From Lachnospiraceae bacterium (lineage in GTDB: Bacteria; Bacillota; Clostridia; Lachnospirales; Lachnospiraceae), in NCBI GenBank assembly GCA_029006155.1, contig JAQXGF010000094.1:1-64000 (forward strand): 64,000 nt of DNA, given 5' to 3'. This document shows, in pieces, positions 45,753-55,422 of this stretch (within the stretch, counting starts at the first letter, position 1; every line of letters begins with the position of its first letter). The position numbers and the translations under genes are program-made. The notes under the pieces are model-generated. The model made no database searches and was not told the DNA's origin. It was given only the letters and a program-made list of their open reading frames with translations.

Positions 45753-47447
45753 ATGAAAAAAACAATTCAAAAACTTCCAATTGGAATTGAAAATTTTGAG
45801 AAGCTCCGTCAGGATGATTTTTATTATATCGATAAAACAGGATTGATCCGGGAGATCATTCAAAACTGGTCAGAAGTGACTTTGTTCACACGTCCAAGGA
45901 GATTTGGCAAGTCCCTGAATATGAGTATGCTGAAAAGCTTTTTTTCGGTAAAGGGCGACAAACAGATTTTTGAAGGACTGGAGATCACACGTGAAAAAGA
46001 ACTTTGCGAAGGGTATATGGGAAAGTTTCCGGTCATTTTGATCTCACTAAAGGGGATCAGCGCAGCTTCCTATGATGTGGCATACCGTTTGGCTGTCGGA
46101 ATGATCAATGAGGCGGCGGCCGGGCTGGAAGAGCTATCCGAGAGCAGCCATTTATCAGAGGAGGACCGAGAGGCGTTTCGGAGACTGCGCAGGCCAGATA
46201 TGGAGGAACCGGAGTTCCTAGGAAGCCTGCGACTCATGTCCCGTCTGCTTTATCGGCATTATGGGCAGCGGGCCATCATTTTGATTGATGAATACGACGT
46301 ACCGCTCGCAAAAGCCAGTGAGAATGGCTACTATGATGAGATGGTAAATCTGATGCGGGGCTTTTTGGGGCAGGCACTTAAATCCAATGAGAATCTGATG
46401 TTTGCAGTACTGACCGGGTGCATGCGGATTTCAAAGGAGAGCATTTTTACAGGGCTGAATAATTTTAATGTGCTTTCGGTAGCGGATGTGGAATTCGATG
46501 AGTACTTTGGCTTTACAGATGGGGAAGTGCGGCAGCTTCTGCAGGATTATGCTTTGTCTGGACATTATGAGGATATCCGGGAATGGTACGATGGTTATCG
46601 ATTTGGTAATGCGGAGGTCTATTGCCCCTGGGATGTAATTTGCCATTGCAGAAAGCTCTGTTCAGATCCGCAGATTTCTCCGCAAAACTACTGGATCAAT
46701 ACAAGCAGTAATGAGGTCGTCCGAAAATTCATCGAGAGATCAGATAATCAGACGACGAAGCGTGAGATCGAACGGCTCATCGCAGGTGATGAGATTGTAA
46801 AAGAGATCCATCAGGAACTCACCTATAAAGATATGTACGCATCCATCGAAAATATTTGGAGTGTACTGTTCATGACCGGTTATCTGACGCAGCGTGGGAA
46901 GCCAGATGGTGCCTTTTTCCGACTGGCGATTCCCAATATGGAAATCCGAAATATTTTCACTTCCCAGATCATGTCATTTTTCCGGGAAAAGGTAAAAAAG
47001 GATGGCGCAACGCTGGAACGGTTCTGCTATGCACTGGAGTATGGGGATGCTGCGACAGCGGAAGAATGTTTTACGGCTTATCTGAAAAAGACGATCAGCA
47101 TTCGAGACACATTTGTGCGGAAGAAAACGAAAGAAAATTTTTACCATGGCATGCTGCTCGGGATCCTTGGGTTAAAAGAAAACTGGGTCGTTTCTTCCAA
47201 CCGGGAGATGGGTGAGGGCTACAGCGATATCCTTGTAGAGACAGATTCAGAGCGGGGAATGATTCTGGAAATCAAATATGCGCACGATGGGAATCTGGAT
47301 CAGGCTTGCCAGGAGGCATTAGAACAGATCGAAACACGTCGTTATGCAGATGAACTGCAGGATGAGGGGATTGAGAAGATTTATAAGTATGGAATTGCGT
47401 GTTATCTGAAGAAGTGCAGGGTGGTGGTAGAAGGAGATGTCGGTTAA
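45753..47447 (+). CDS. Predicted AAA-ATPase with C-terminal PD-(D/E)XK-like nuclease domain (PF09820/PF08011 type)
   Basis: KLPIGIENFEKLRQDDFYYIDKTGLIREII...LFTRPRRFGKSLNMSMLKSFF...AIILIDEYDVPL...GYSDILVETDSERGMILEIKYA. Confidence 0.9.
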   Translation: MKKTIQKLPIGIENFEKLRQDDFYYIDKTGLIREIIQNWSEVTLFTRPRRFGKSLNMSMLKSFFSVKGDKQIFEGLEITREKELCEGYMGKFPVILISLKGISAASYDVAYRLAVGMINEAAAGLEELSESSHLSEEDREAFRRLRRPDMEEPEFLGSLRLMSRLLYRHYGQRAIILIDEYDVPLAKASENGYYDEMVNLMRGFLGQALKSNENLMFAVLTGCMRISKESIFTGLNNFNVLSVADVEFDEYFGFTDGEVRQLLQDYALSGHYEDIREWYDGYRFGNAEVYCPWDVICHCRKLCSDPQISPQNYWINTSSNEVVRKFIERSDNQTTKREIERLIAGDEIVKEIHQELTYKDMYASIENIWSVLFMTGYLTQRGKPDGAFFRLAIPNMEIRNIFTSQIMSFFREKVKKDGATLERFCYALEYGDAATAEECFTAYLKKTISIRDTFVRKKTKENFYHGMLLGILGLKENWVVSSNREMGEGYSDILVETDSERGMILEIKYAHDGNLDQACQEALEQIETRRYADELQDEGIEKIYKYGIACYLKKCRVVVEGDVG

Positions 47448-47479
47448 TATCATATTTCGGTATTCCAAACAGTAATTGA

Positions 47480-47537
47480 AAAGATCCCGCAAGGGTAAAG
47501 CTTGTCAGCCATTTACCCTGAGAAGGATCTTTTTTCT
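47480..47537 (+). terminator. Intrinsic terminator with nested hairpin
   Basis: AAAAGATCC cgcaa GGGTAAA...TTTACCC tgagaa GGATCTTTTTTC. Confidence 0.75.
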
Positions 47538-47568
47538 ATAAAGACTGAAATTTATTTTGAGCCGTGGT

Positions 47569-47670
47569 GTTTCCAGACTGGAGCGGGCCGCGGAAGCTTA
47601 TGCACGGATGGCGAGCGGAACGTGTGGAAAAGTGGCAGTGGTTTATCCGGAGACGGTGGATAAGGTATAA
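47569..47670 (+). pseudogene. C-terminal remnant of a zinc-type alcohol dehydrogenase/quinone reductase (MDR)
   Basis: ...GVSRLERAAEAYARMASGTCGKVAVVYPETVDKV*; resembles the conserved LeeaaeA...GKvvv C-terminus of the MDR family. Confidence 0.45.
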
Positions 47671-47725
47671 AACGGAATACGGCTTCCATCAGGCAGGAAT
47701 GAACAATCAAAAAAAGCACAATAAA

Positions 47726-47786
47726 AAGAAGAATCCATAAAAGGCGAAAGGAATTTCGGAATTCTTGCCTCGATTGGGTTCTTCTT
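47726..47786 (-). terminator. Terminator of the ABC-transporter operon
   Basis: AAGAAGAATCC...GGC gaaaGGAATTtcgGAATTCtt GCC...GGGTTCTTCTT; T-rich tail on the minus strand. Confidence 0.7.
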
Positions 47787-47829
47787 TTGTATAAACGATG
47801 TACTTGCAATGGGGGTGAACAGAATTGCC

Positions 47830-48573
47830 TTACAGCACTTTGTTTAAGAAGTCAATCGTCCGCGCTTCCTTCGGATTCAGCAGCACCTCCTGCGGGGTGC
47901 CTTCCTCGACGATGTAGCCGCCGTCCATGAAGAGGACGCGGTCTGCGACTTCGCGGGCGAAGCCCATCTCATGGGTCACGATGACCATCGTCATACCGTC
48001 TGCAGCGAGCTGCTTCATGACCTGCAGTACCTCGCCGACCATCTCCGGGTCGAGCGCGCTCGTCGGTTCGTCAAACAGCATGATGTCAGGATGCATGCAG
48101 AGCGCCCGGGCGATCGCAACACGCTGTTTCTGTCCGCCGGAGAGCTGTTCCGGATAGGCTTCTGCCTTGTCGTCCATTCCGACCTTCTTCAGCATGTGAA
48201 TGGCCTCCTGCTTTGCCTCCTCCTTCGTCGCTTTTTTCAGCTCGACCGGAGCAAGCATCAGGTTCTCCAGGACATTCATATGCGGAAAAAGATTAAAATG
48301 CTGAAATACCATGCCGACATTCTCGCGCACCTGATTGATGTTGACATGTTTATCGGTCAGGTCTGCACCGTCTACGGTGATCTCACCGCCGGTGATTTCT
48401 TCCAGCTTGTTCATGCAGCGAAGGAAGGTAGATTTGCCGCTGCCGGATGGCCCGATGATGACGACGACCTCGCCTTCGTGGATGTCGTTGGAAATATCCT
48501 TCAGAACTTCCAGCTTTCCGAAGCTCTTTTGCAGATGGGATACGTGAATTTTGACGTTTTTACTTTCGGCCAC
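47830..48573 (-). CDS. glnQ: Polar amino-acid ABC transporter ATP-binding protein
   Basis: [29 protein letters not shown]...[40 protein letters not shown]. Confidence 0.95.
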   Translation of the reverse strand: MAESKNVKIHVSHLQKSFGKLEVLKDISNDIHEGEVVVIIGPSGSGKSTFLRCMNKLEEITGGEITVDGADLTDKHVNINQVRENVGMVFQHFNLFPHMNVLENLMLAPVELKKATKEEAKQEAIHMLKKVGMDDKAEAYPEQLSGGQKQRVAIARALCMHPDIMLFDEPTSALDPEMVGEVLQVMKQLAADGMTMVIVTHEMGFAREVADRVLFMDGGYIVEEGTPQEVLLNPKEARTIDFLNKVL

Positions 48574-49231
48574 GGTTCAGCCTCCTCTCGAGTACCTTTG
48601 CTACCTTTGACAAAATCGTGATGATAATCAGATACATGATCGCTACGATGCCCCAGGTCTGGAAGGACATGTAAGTGATGGCAACGACGTTCTTTGCTGT
48701 GTTTACCAGTTCCGGGAAACCGATAACGGACAGGATCGATGTATCCTTTAAGGTGATGATGAACTGATTGATAATGCTCGGGATCATAGTACGGATCGCC
48801 TGCGGGAGTACGACGCGGACCATGGCGCGGGAATACGGAAGGCCAAGGCTTCTTGCCGCCTCCATCTGTCCGGGATCAACGGACTGGATACCGGCACGGA
48901 TGATCTCTGCCATGTAGGCGCCGCAGTTCAGAGCCAGACAGATCGTGCCGGCCTGCAAAGCGGTCAGGGTAAAATTGAAACCGAGCAGGGTGTTGCAGCA
49001 GTATGGAACACCGAAGAAAATGAAATAAGCAAGGACGATCATCGGCACACCGCGGATCAGATCGACAAACACGGATGCAATCACCCGGCAGGCTTTATTT
49101 CTCAGGACGCTTAAGAGTCCGAAAAACATACCGAGGATACACGCAAAAAAGAGGCCCCAGAGAGCCAGCAGAAGTGTTTGTCCCATTGCGGTCAGCAGAA
49201 GATTCCCATATTTGGTTATGATAACAGCCAT
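48560..49231 (-). CDS. Polar amino-acid ABC transporter permease
   Basis: [18 protein letters not shown]...[21 protein letters not shown]...[28 protein letters not shown]. Confidence 0.95.
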   Translation of the reverse strand: MAVIITKYGNLLLTAMGQTLLLALWGLFFACILGMFFGLLSVLRNKACRVIASVFVDLIRGVPMIVLAYFIFFGVPYCCNTLLGFNFTLTALQAGTICLALNCGAYMAEIIRAGIQSVDPGQMEAARSLGLPYSRAMVRVVLPQAIRTMIPSIINQFIITLKDTSILSVIGFPELVNTAKNVVAITYMSFQTWGIVAIMYLIIITILSKVAKVLERRLNRGRK

Positions 49232-49343
49232 GAAAAGCTCCTTTCTGTTTGCTACATGCGCATGAACGCAACCACTTTGCCATTGCGTTCAAAAGCAGGG
49301 CTGATGCAAGAAAGCAGCAGCCCTGCGGGATCTTTGATGTGAA

Positions 49344-50189
49344 TTATTCGGTAACAGCCTCAGTTGCAGCTTCGGTCGCTGCCTCTGTAACACCTTCTGA
49401 TTCCTCCTCCGTCGGAACAGCATCTTCTCCGAGGTACTTTGCGATGATCTCATTGTAAGTACCGTCTGCCTTGATGTCAGCCAGACCTGCGTTGAACATA
49501 TCGAGCAGCTCTTTGCTGTCATCGCTGAAGATTGCGAAACCATACGGGGAACCTTCATTTTCAGAACCCTCTACGATCTCCAGATTGAGGTCTCCGTCCT
49601 TGATGGAAGAAGCCATGATCGGCGTATCCTCGAAGCAGGCAACGACCTGTCCGCCAAGGACTGCCTGATACATCGTCGGTGAATCTTCAAAAGAGGTAAT
49701 GGTAAATCCGTACTCATCCTTGAGGCTCTCTGCGTAAGCGGCACCCTGTGTACCGGTCTTTACGCCTACGTTCTTGCCCTTCAGGTCATCGAAGCTCTTA
49801 ATATCGGAGCCCTTCTGTACGGTCATGGACTGTGTTGCGGTGTAATAGCCATCTGAGAAAGTCCAGCCGCTCTCCTTACGCTCATCGGTAATGGAAGCGC
49901 CTGCGATCATTGCGTCAGCCTGCTTTGCCTGACAAGCGGCGATGGAAGCATCCCAGCCAAGGCTCTTCATCTCATAGGAGAAGCCCTGATCCTCTGCGAT
50001 GGCAGCTACGAGGTCGACGTCAATACCTACAAAATTTCCATCGGCATCGGTGTACTCGAACGGCTTGAATACCGTATCGGTAGCGATTACCCAGGTTTTG
50101 CCTGCTTCGGTCTCAGACTCTGCGAAAGCAGGTACGGTCATGCATCCGGCGATCAGTCCGGCAGCGAGGAATAAAGACATTTTTCTCAT
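49344..50189 (-). CDS. Amino-acid ABC transporter substrate-binding lipoprotein
   Basis: MRKMSLFLAAGLIAGCM lipobox; WVIATDTVFKPFEYTDADGNFVGIDVDLVAAIAEDQGFSYE. Confidence 0.93.
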   Translation of the reverse strand: MRKMSLFLAAGLIAGCMTVPAFAESETEAGKTWVIATDTVFKPFEYTDADGNFVGIDVDLVAAIAEDQGFSYEMKSLGWDASIAACQAKQADAMIAGASITDERKESGWTFSDGYYTATQSMTVQKGSDIKSFDDLKGKNVGVKTGTQGAAYAESLKDEYGFTITSFEDSPTMYQAVLGGQVVACFEDTPIMASSIKDGDLNLEIVEGSENEGSPYGFAIFSDDSKELLDMFNAGLADIKADGTYNEIIAKYLGEDAVPTEEESEGVTEAATEAATEAVTE

Positions 50190-50455
50190 AATATACACAC
50201 TCCTTTTTGTTTGCTGTAACGACTCAGCAGATCGTTGCATTGTTATGAAAAAAGGCATCAGCTTCGAAAAGCTGACGCCCTTGTCACTTGCCTAATTCTA
50301 GCACATGCACGTTTGGCCTGTCAAGCGTTACTTTGGTGCAGCAAAGAACCGGAAAACTGGAAAATTTGTTGTCTGTTGTGTGGCAGGAAGTGACGATAGA
50401 ATAGGCTCATCGATAAACAAACATCATGCAGATTCCGGCCCTGTATGGTGTCCGA

Positions 50456-52861
50456 TCAGTCGATTTTCAGGATCAGTTCCAGTACGCGCTTTGCGCAGTG
50501 TAAAAGTTCCGGGCGGCCCAGTTCGCCGAGTTCCATCGCATGACGGACGCGCTCCGGATAGCCATTGCCCATCTTGACATCGTTTCCGGCAAGAATCTCT
50601 TTGTAATGCTCGCCGCGGGTCCACCAGTCGGTCGTGACCATTCCGGTAAAGCCCCATTCGCCGCGCAGAATGTCTTCCAGTAATTCATGGCACTCGGAAG
50701 CGCGGTAGCCGTTGATGGCATTGTAGGAGGACATGATCGTCCATGGCTGTGATTCCTTTACGATCTGCTCGAAGCCCTTCAGGTAGATCATGCGGAGGGC
50801 ACGTTCGGATACACGGGAATCGCTGTGCTTGCGGTTTGTTTCTTTATTATTGACCGCGAAATGCTTGACCGATGCCGCGATGTGCTGAGACTGAATGCCA
50901 CGTACCATGGCGGCCCCCATTGTTCCGGCGATGAGAGGATCCTCGGAATAGTACTCAAAATTCCGCCCGCATAAAGGACTGCGGTGAATGTTGACGGCAG
51001 GGGTGAGCCATACGGCGAGATTGTTTTCCTTTACTTCCTCGGCGCCGGCGGTTCCGATGGCTTCTACAAGCTCCGGGTTCCAGGTGCAGGCCAGCAACGT
51101 CGCGCATGGCCATGCGGTCGTGCACACACCACACTTTGGAGCGATGCGCAGGCCGGCAGGTCCGTCGGCGGTCATGATGGAAGGCACGCCATATTCCGGA
51201 AGGTTGCCGAAGCCGAAGGTATTGGCGACTCCGGTGTTTGGCTGGCCACCGAGCAGATGGATCAGATCGTCATCCGAGAGCTGCGCCATAAAGTCATCCA
51301 GCGAGAGCGTTCCTTCTGCGACTTCGGAGAACTGCCGGGCGGTCACATGATAGAAAGCGTCGCTTTCTCTTGCACGGGTAGCAGGAAAACGGCCTTCCTC
51401 GGTGCCAGGTACCATTTTTTCAAAGGCACAGGCATTCATATCATGGCAGGGAGCAGTCGGAAGTGCTTCGAAGCTTCCATCACTTTTCAGGCGCTTTGGC
51501 AGGCTGGTCGGAACCAGATGTGCGGTCAGCTGACGGACGACCGTGTGTGCAGAAATCGTGAGGGTGAACTCTGCTTTTTCTGCAGTTCGGATGGAGGTGC
51601 CAAGGTAGAAGGTATAGCAGCCTTCTTCCATCACCCATGCAGATTTTGCGATCACGCCGAGATCGTCATAGACAGCCAGTTCTGATTGGTCCATGGAAAG
51701 CGTGAGAACCTGCAGCTCGCCCGGCTGCAGCAGGCGGGTCTTCTCGAAGGCACCAAGGGTACGTGCAGGTGCGTCAAGCAATCGGCCAGGTGTCTGGTAA
51801 TAGAGCTGGATGACTTCTTTTCCGGCACAGTGGCCAGTATTGAGGATTTCGACCTCCGCGCAGATCTGATGGTCTGTCTCGTACATGCGCCGGAGGGTAA
51901 CAGAAAAGTGCGTGTAGGATAGGCCATAGCCGAACGGATAGACGACACGCTCTGCCGCGCCCGGAATGGTCTCAAAATAGCGGTAGCCGACGTAAATGTC
52001 GTCCGTGTATTCCACATAGTCGAAGGAATCGTGGAAGCCTGCAGTCGATGGGTAATCGGCAAGATCTGCGGCAAAGGTATCGACGAGTTTACCGGATGGA
52101 TTGCCGCATCCGACGAGCAGCTCTGCCATTGCAAGACCGCCTTCCATACCGCCCTGCCAGCCAAGCAGTGCAGCGGTGATCTGCGGGTCATTTTTTACCC
52201 AGGTCAGATCGATGATACCGCCGATGTTCAGCACGACCACGATGTCAGAGAAACGTTCTTTGACCTTTGCGACAAGTGCTTTTTCTTCTCGGGTCAGATA
52301 GAAATCGCCGTCCGGAAAAATGCGGGCGGAGAGCTTTGGCATGGAAGTCTCATCGCCCCACGGGTTGAATTCGTTGTTGCACTCGATGGCAGAGCGGTCC
52401 CAGCCCTCGCCGGAAAAACGGCTGATGACGATCAGGGCGACATCGGCAAAAGCGCGGGCGGAATCTGCTAATGCATCGGAAAGTTCCGGCTCTCTTGTCA
52501 TGCCCGGCGCGAGTCCTTCTGCATACTGGCGTGCGACATCCGCGCGGTAAAAATCGCAGAGCGGCTCGTAGAGCTGGATGCCATCTTGCAGCTTCAGGCC
52601 ATCATAGAGATTGTGTACATAGGAGACGGTGACATCGCCGCTTCCCCCTCCACCTTTTACGTAATCGAAACTGCCCTTTCCGAACAGGGCGAGCCGGGTG
52701 CCTGCCTTTAGCGGGAGCAGCTGACGTTCATTTTTGAGCAGTACCATCCCTTCCTTTGCCGCTTCTTTGGAGAGCTGGATATGCTCTTTACTTGCAGTGA
52801 CGCGGCCGCTCTCTTTTAATGGAAGGTTTGGCTGATAATTGACTCTGGTCCACTTGTTCAT
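50456..52861 (-). CDS. Glycoside hydrolase family 3 beta-glucosidase-like
   Basis: MVLLKNERQLLPL...GYGLSYTHFSVTL...IMTADGPAGLRI...VKHFAVNNKETNRKHSDSRVSERALRMIYLKGFE. Confidence 0.92.
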   Translation of the reverse strand: MNKWTRVNYQPNLPLKESGRVTASKEHIQLSKEAAKEGMVLLKNERQLLPLKAGTRLALFGKGSFDYVKGGGGSGDVTVSYVHNLYDGLKLQDGIQLYEPLCDFYRADVARQYAEGLAPGMTREPELSDALADSARAFADVALIVISRFSGEGWDRSAIECNNEFNPWGDETSMPKLSARIFPDGDFYLTREEKALVAKVKERFSDIVVVLNIGGIIDLTWVKNDPQITAALLGWQGGMEGGLAMAELLVGCGNPSGKLVDTFAADLADYPSTAGFHDSFDYVEYTDDIYVGYRYFETIPGAAERVVYPFGYGLSYTHFSVTLRRMYETDHQICAEVEILNTGHCAGKEVIQLYYQTPGRLLDAPARTLGAFEKTRLLQPGELQVLTLSMDQSELAVYDDLGVIAKSAWVMEEGCYTFYLGTSIRTAEKAEFTLTISAHTVVRQLTAHLVPTSLPKRLKSDGSFEALPTAPCHDMNACAFEKMVPGTEEGRFPATRARESDAFYHVTARQFSEVAEGTLSLDDFMAQLSDDDLIHLLGGQPNTGVANTFGFGNLPEYGVPSIMTADGPAGLRIAPKCGVCTTAWPCATLLACTWNPELVEAIGTAGAEEVKENNLAVWLTPAVNIHRSPLCGRNFEYYSEDPLIAGTMGAAMVRGIQSQHIAASVKHFAVNNKETNRKHSDSRVSERALRMIYLKGFEQIVKESQPWTIMSSYNAINGYRASECHELLEDILRGEWGFTGMVTTDWWTRGEHYKEILAGNDVKMGNGYPERVRHAMELGELGRPELLHCAKRVLELILKID

Positions 52862-53008
52862 ACGGATCCTCCTTATAAAACAGATACTGTTATTTTAAGA
52901 TGGGACGGGCATTTTCACTAGATAGAATCTTGTGCTTTTTATAGGTCATTCTTGATATATTCAGAGGAATTCTGTAGAATAGAATCAGAAAAGGAGGCGG
53001 ATTTTGAT

Positions 53009-53875
53009 TTGGCGCTGCAAAATGATTTTGAACACGAACGGGTGCCGGAGGATGGGCGCATCCAGCTGCTGTTCGCGGATAACAAGGGCAGTGAGACTGT
53101 GCTTCCGGCGCACTGGCACGAGCATCTGGAGCTTCTGTATGTGACCGGAGGGAGCATTACGGCCTATGTCGATCAGGTGCGGTATGAGCTGGAGGCAGGA
53201 GACATCCTTTTGATTAATTCCAATGCGATCCATTATACACATACGCATGAAACGACGCGGTATTGCCTGCTGCAGATTCCGCCGGTTCATCTGCAGCGTA
53301 TGGCTGAGGACTGGCAGATGCTGCATTTTCAGGAATATTTTCCGGCGGGCGGGATGGATGACTGTCTTTGGAGCGGGCTTCGGGAGCTGTTTGAGGAAAT
53401 GAAACGGCTTCACACGGATCCGCAGCCGGGCAATCAGTTGCTGCTGTTATCCTGTCTGTACCGGATGCTTTATCTGCTTTTTACCGGAGCAGCAGATGTG
53501 GGGCGTTCCACAAACCGTGACCTGGAACGGATGAAGCGCTGTATGGAATACATCCGCAGTCATTATCAGGAGCCGATCACGCTCGCAGACGGAGCGGCGC
53601 TTCTGTCTGTGACACCGGAACATTTCTGCCGACTGTTTCGCAAATATACAGGCCAGACGTTTCACAGCTATGTCAGCCAGGTGCGGATGACCTGCTTTTA
53701 CCGGGATCTGATGCAGACGGATGAGACGGTCACGGCCTTGCTGGAGCGGCACGGGATCAGCGGATATAAAGTATTTTTGCGCAGATTTCGGGAATGCTAT
53801 GGGACATCCCCGCAGAAGTTGCGCAAAGCGTACAAACTGCCTCTTGACGCCGACCGGGGAAATGGTATAAGCTGA
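53009..53875 (+). CDS. AraC-family transcriptional regulator with cupin domain (probable TTG start)
   Basis: LPAHWHEHLELLYVTGGSITAYVDQVRYELEAGDILLINSNAIHYTH; C-terminal HTH (EPITLADGAALLSVTPEHFCRLFRKYTGQTFHSYVSQVRM); divergent from the GH3 gene. Confidence 0.87.
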   Translation: MALQNDFEHERVPEDGRIQLLFADNKGSETVLPAHWHEHLELLYVTGGSITAYVDQVRYELEAGDILLINSNAIHYTHTHETTRYCLLQIPPVHLQRMAEDWQMLHFQEYFPAGGMDDCLWSGLRELFEEMKRLHTDPQPGNQLLLLSCLYRMLYLLFTGAADVGRSTNRDLERMKRCMEYIRSHYQEPITLADGAALLSVTPEHFCRLFRKYTGQTFHSYVSQVRMTCFYRDLMQTDETVTALLERHGISGYKVFLRRFRECYGTSPQKLRKAYKLPLDADRGNGIS

Positions 53876-53935
53876 CTAGATCGCCTGAAAATTGACGCTT
53901 GGAAAGCGCGGGGTAGCAACCATATCGGTTGCAGA

Positions 53936-55306
53936 ATGAATATCAAGGAAAGGTTTCTATTTTGTATGAATCAGACATCTATTAACCGAAGTTTTACGAC
54001 ATGGTCGCTTCTGAAATTTGCGGCGCCGTCGATCATTATGATGGTGTTTATGTCCCTGTATACGATCGTGGACGGGATCTTTATCTCGCGCTTTGTCGGA
54101 AGCAGTGCGCTGTCCTCGTTGAACATTGTCTATCCGATGATCAATGTGGTGATTGCGATTGCGACGATGTTTGCGACCGGAGGCAACGCGATCGTCAGCC
54201 GGTATCTGGGGCAGGGACGGGAAAAACAGGCGCGTGAGGCGCTGACAGAATTTGTCGTACTTGGCGTGCTGATCAGCGCGGTATTTGCGGCACTTGTGAT
54301 TCTGTTTGAAGATCCGATCTGCCGCTTTCTCGGTGCAAATGATGCGTTGATGGCGGACTGTAAGACGTATCTGACGATCTCGCTGTTGTTTGCGCCGGCC
54401 TGTACGTTGCAGACCCTGTTCCAGTCGTACTTTGTCACGGCGTCCAGACCGGGACTTGGACTGTGGCTGACCGTTGCAGCCGGAATTTTAAATGCGGTGC
54501 TGGACTATGTGCTCATTGTACCGATTCCGCTTGGAATCGCGGGTGCGGCGCTGGCGACTGGATTCGGGCAGCTGCTTCCGGCCATCGTGGGATTGATCTT
54601 TTTTGCGATTCCGCGTAAGACATTGCGCTTCTGTCGCTTTTCTTTCCGGATGCGGGAGATCCGGGAGGCATGTATCAATGGCTCTTCGGAGATGATCGGT
54701 CAGATGGCGACAGCGATCACGACATTTTTATTTAACATCATTCTGATGCGGCTGGCAGGGTCGGACGGCGTCGCAGCGATGACGATCCTGTTCTACGGAC
54801 AATTTCTGTTTAATGCGTTTTATCTTGGATTTGCGATCGGGATCGCCCCGGTCGTCGGCTACCAGTATGGGGCCGGGAACAGCAGGGAGCTGCGGAAAAT
54901 TTATAAGATCTCATTTTTATTTACGATTATGTCTTCCGTCGCAATGACGGTAGCCTCCATCGTCCTCGCTACGCCGATCGTATCGGTGTTTACGAAGGAA
55001 CCGGGGACCTTTGCTTTGGCAGATGCCGGATTTAAGATCTTCGCAGTGAATTTCCTCTTCAGTGGTGTGAATCTCGTCTCCTCCGGATTTTTTACGGCAC
55101 TCTCAAACGGAAAGGCATCTGCCGGGATTTCGTTTGCACGGACGTTCCTGTTTATGGTAGGCTTTTTGCTGATCCTGCCACAGATCTTCGGTGTGACCGG
55201 AGCCTGGGTTGCGATCCCGGCGGCGGAGCTGGCGACATTGTTTTTGAGTGTTGGACTGCACCGGTACTATTTCTGGAGACCGGGGGAGCAGAATTATATC
55301 ATATGA
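53936..55306 (+). CDS. MATE-family efflux transporter
   Basis: LLKFAAPSIIMMVFMSLYTIVDGIFISRFVGSSALSSLNIVYPM...YLGQGREKQA...GYQYGAGN. Confidence 0.93.
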   Translation: MNIKERFLFCMNQTSINRSFTTWSLLKFAAPSIIMMVFMSLYTIVDGIFISRFVGSSALSSLNIVYPMINVVIAIATMFATGGNAIVSRYLGQGREKQAREALTEFVVLGVLISAVFAALVILFEDPICRFLGANDALMADCKTYLTISLLFAPACTLQTLFQSYFVTASRPGLGLWLTVAAGILNAVLDYVLIVPIPLGIAGAALATGFGQLLPAIVGLIFFAIPRKTLRFCRFSFRMREIREACINGSSEMIGQMATAITTFLFNIILMRLAGSDGVAAMTILFYGQFLFNAFYLGFAIGIAPVVGYQYGAGNSRELRKIYKISFLFTIMSSVAMTVASIVLATPIVSVFTKEPGTFALADAGFKIFAVNFLFSGVNLVSSGFFTALSNGKASAGISFARTFLFMVGFLLILPQIFGVTGAWVAIPAAELATLFLSVGLHRYYFWRPGEQNYII

Positions 55307-55392
55307 TACAAGGGTCAAAAGGACATGCGTTTCATGGTTGCATGAAAAAGCGTGACTTATTGACCCGCAAAATACCTTTTGACCCAAACATC
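55303..55392 (+). repeat. R2 palindromic repeat, copy b (short form, two competing 3' arms)
   Basis: atgatacAAGGGTCAAAAGGacatgcgtttcatggttgcatgaaaaagcgtgacttaTTGACCCgcaaaataCCTTTTGACCC; its TGA is the MATE stop. Confidence 0.85.
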
Positions 55393-55422
55393 ATAATATG
55401 ACATAGAAAGGAAGAAACGACT

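Noticed and set aside
53880-53935. Possible riboswitch (two small hairpins CGCTTggaAAGCG and GCAACCatatcGGTTGC) before the MATE gene
   Set aside because: No recognisable conserved aptamer core (guanidine, PreQ1 etc.); too short to support a call
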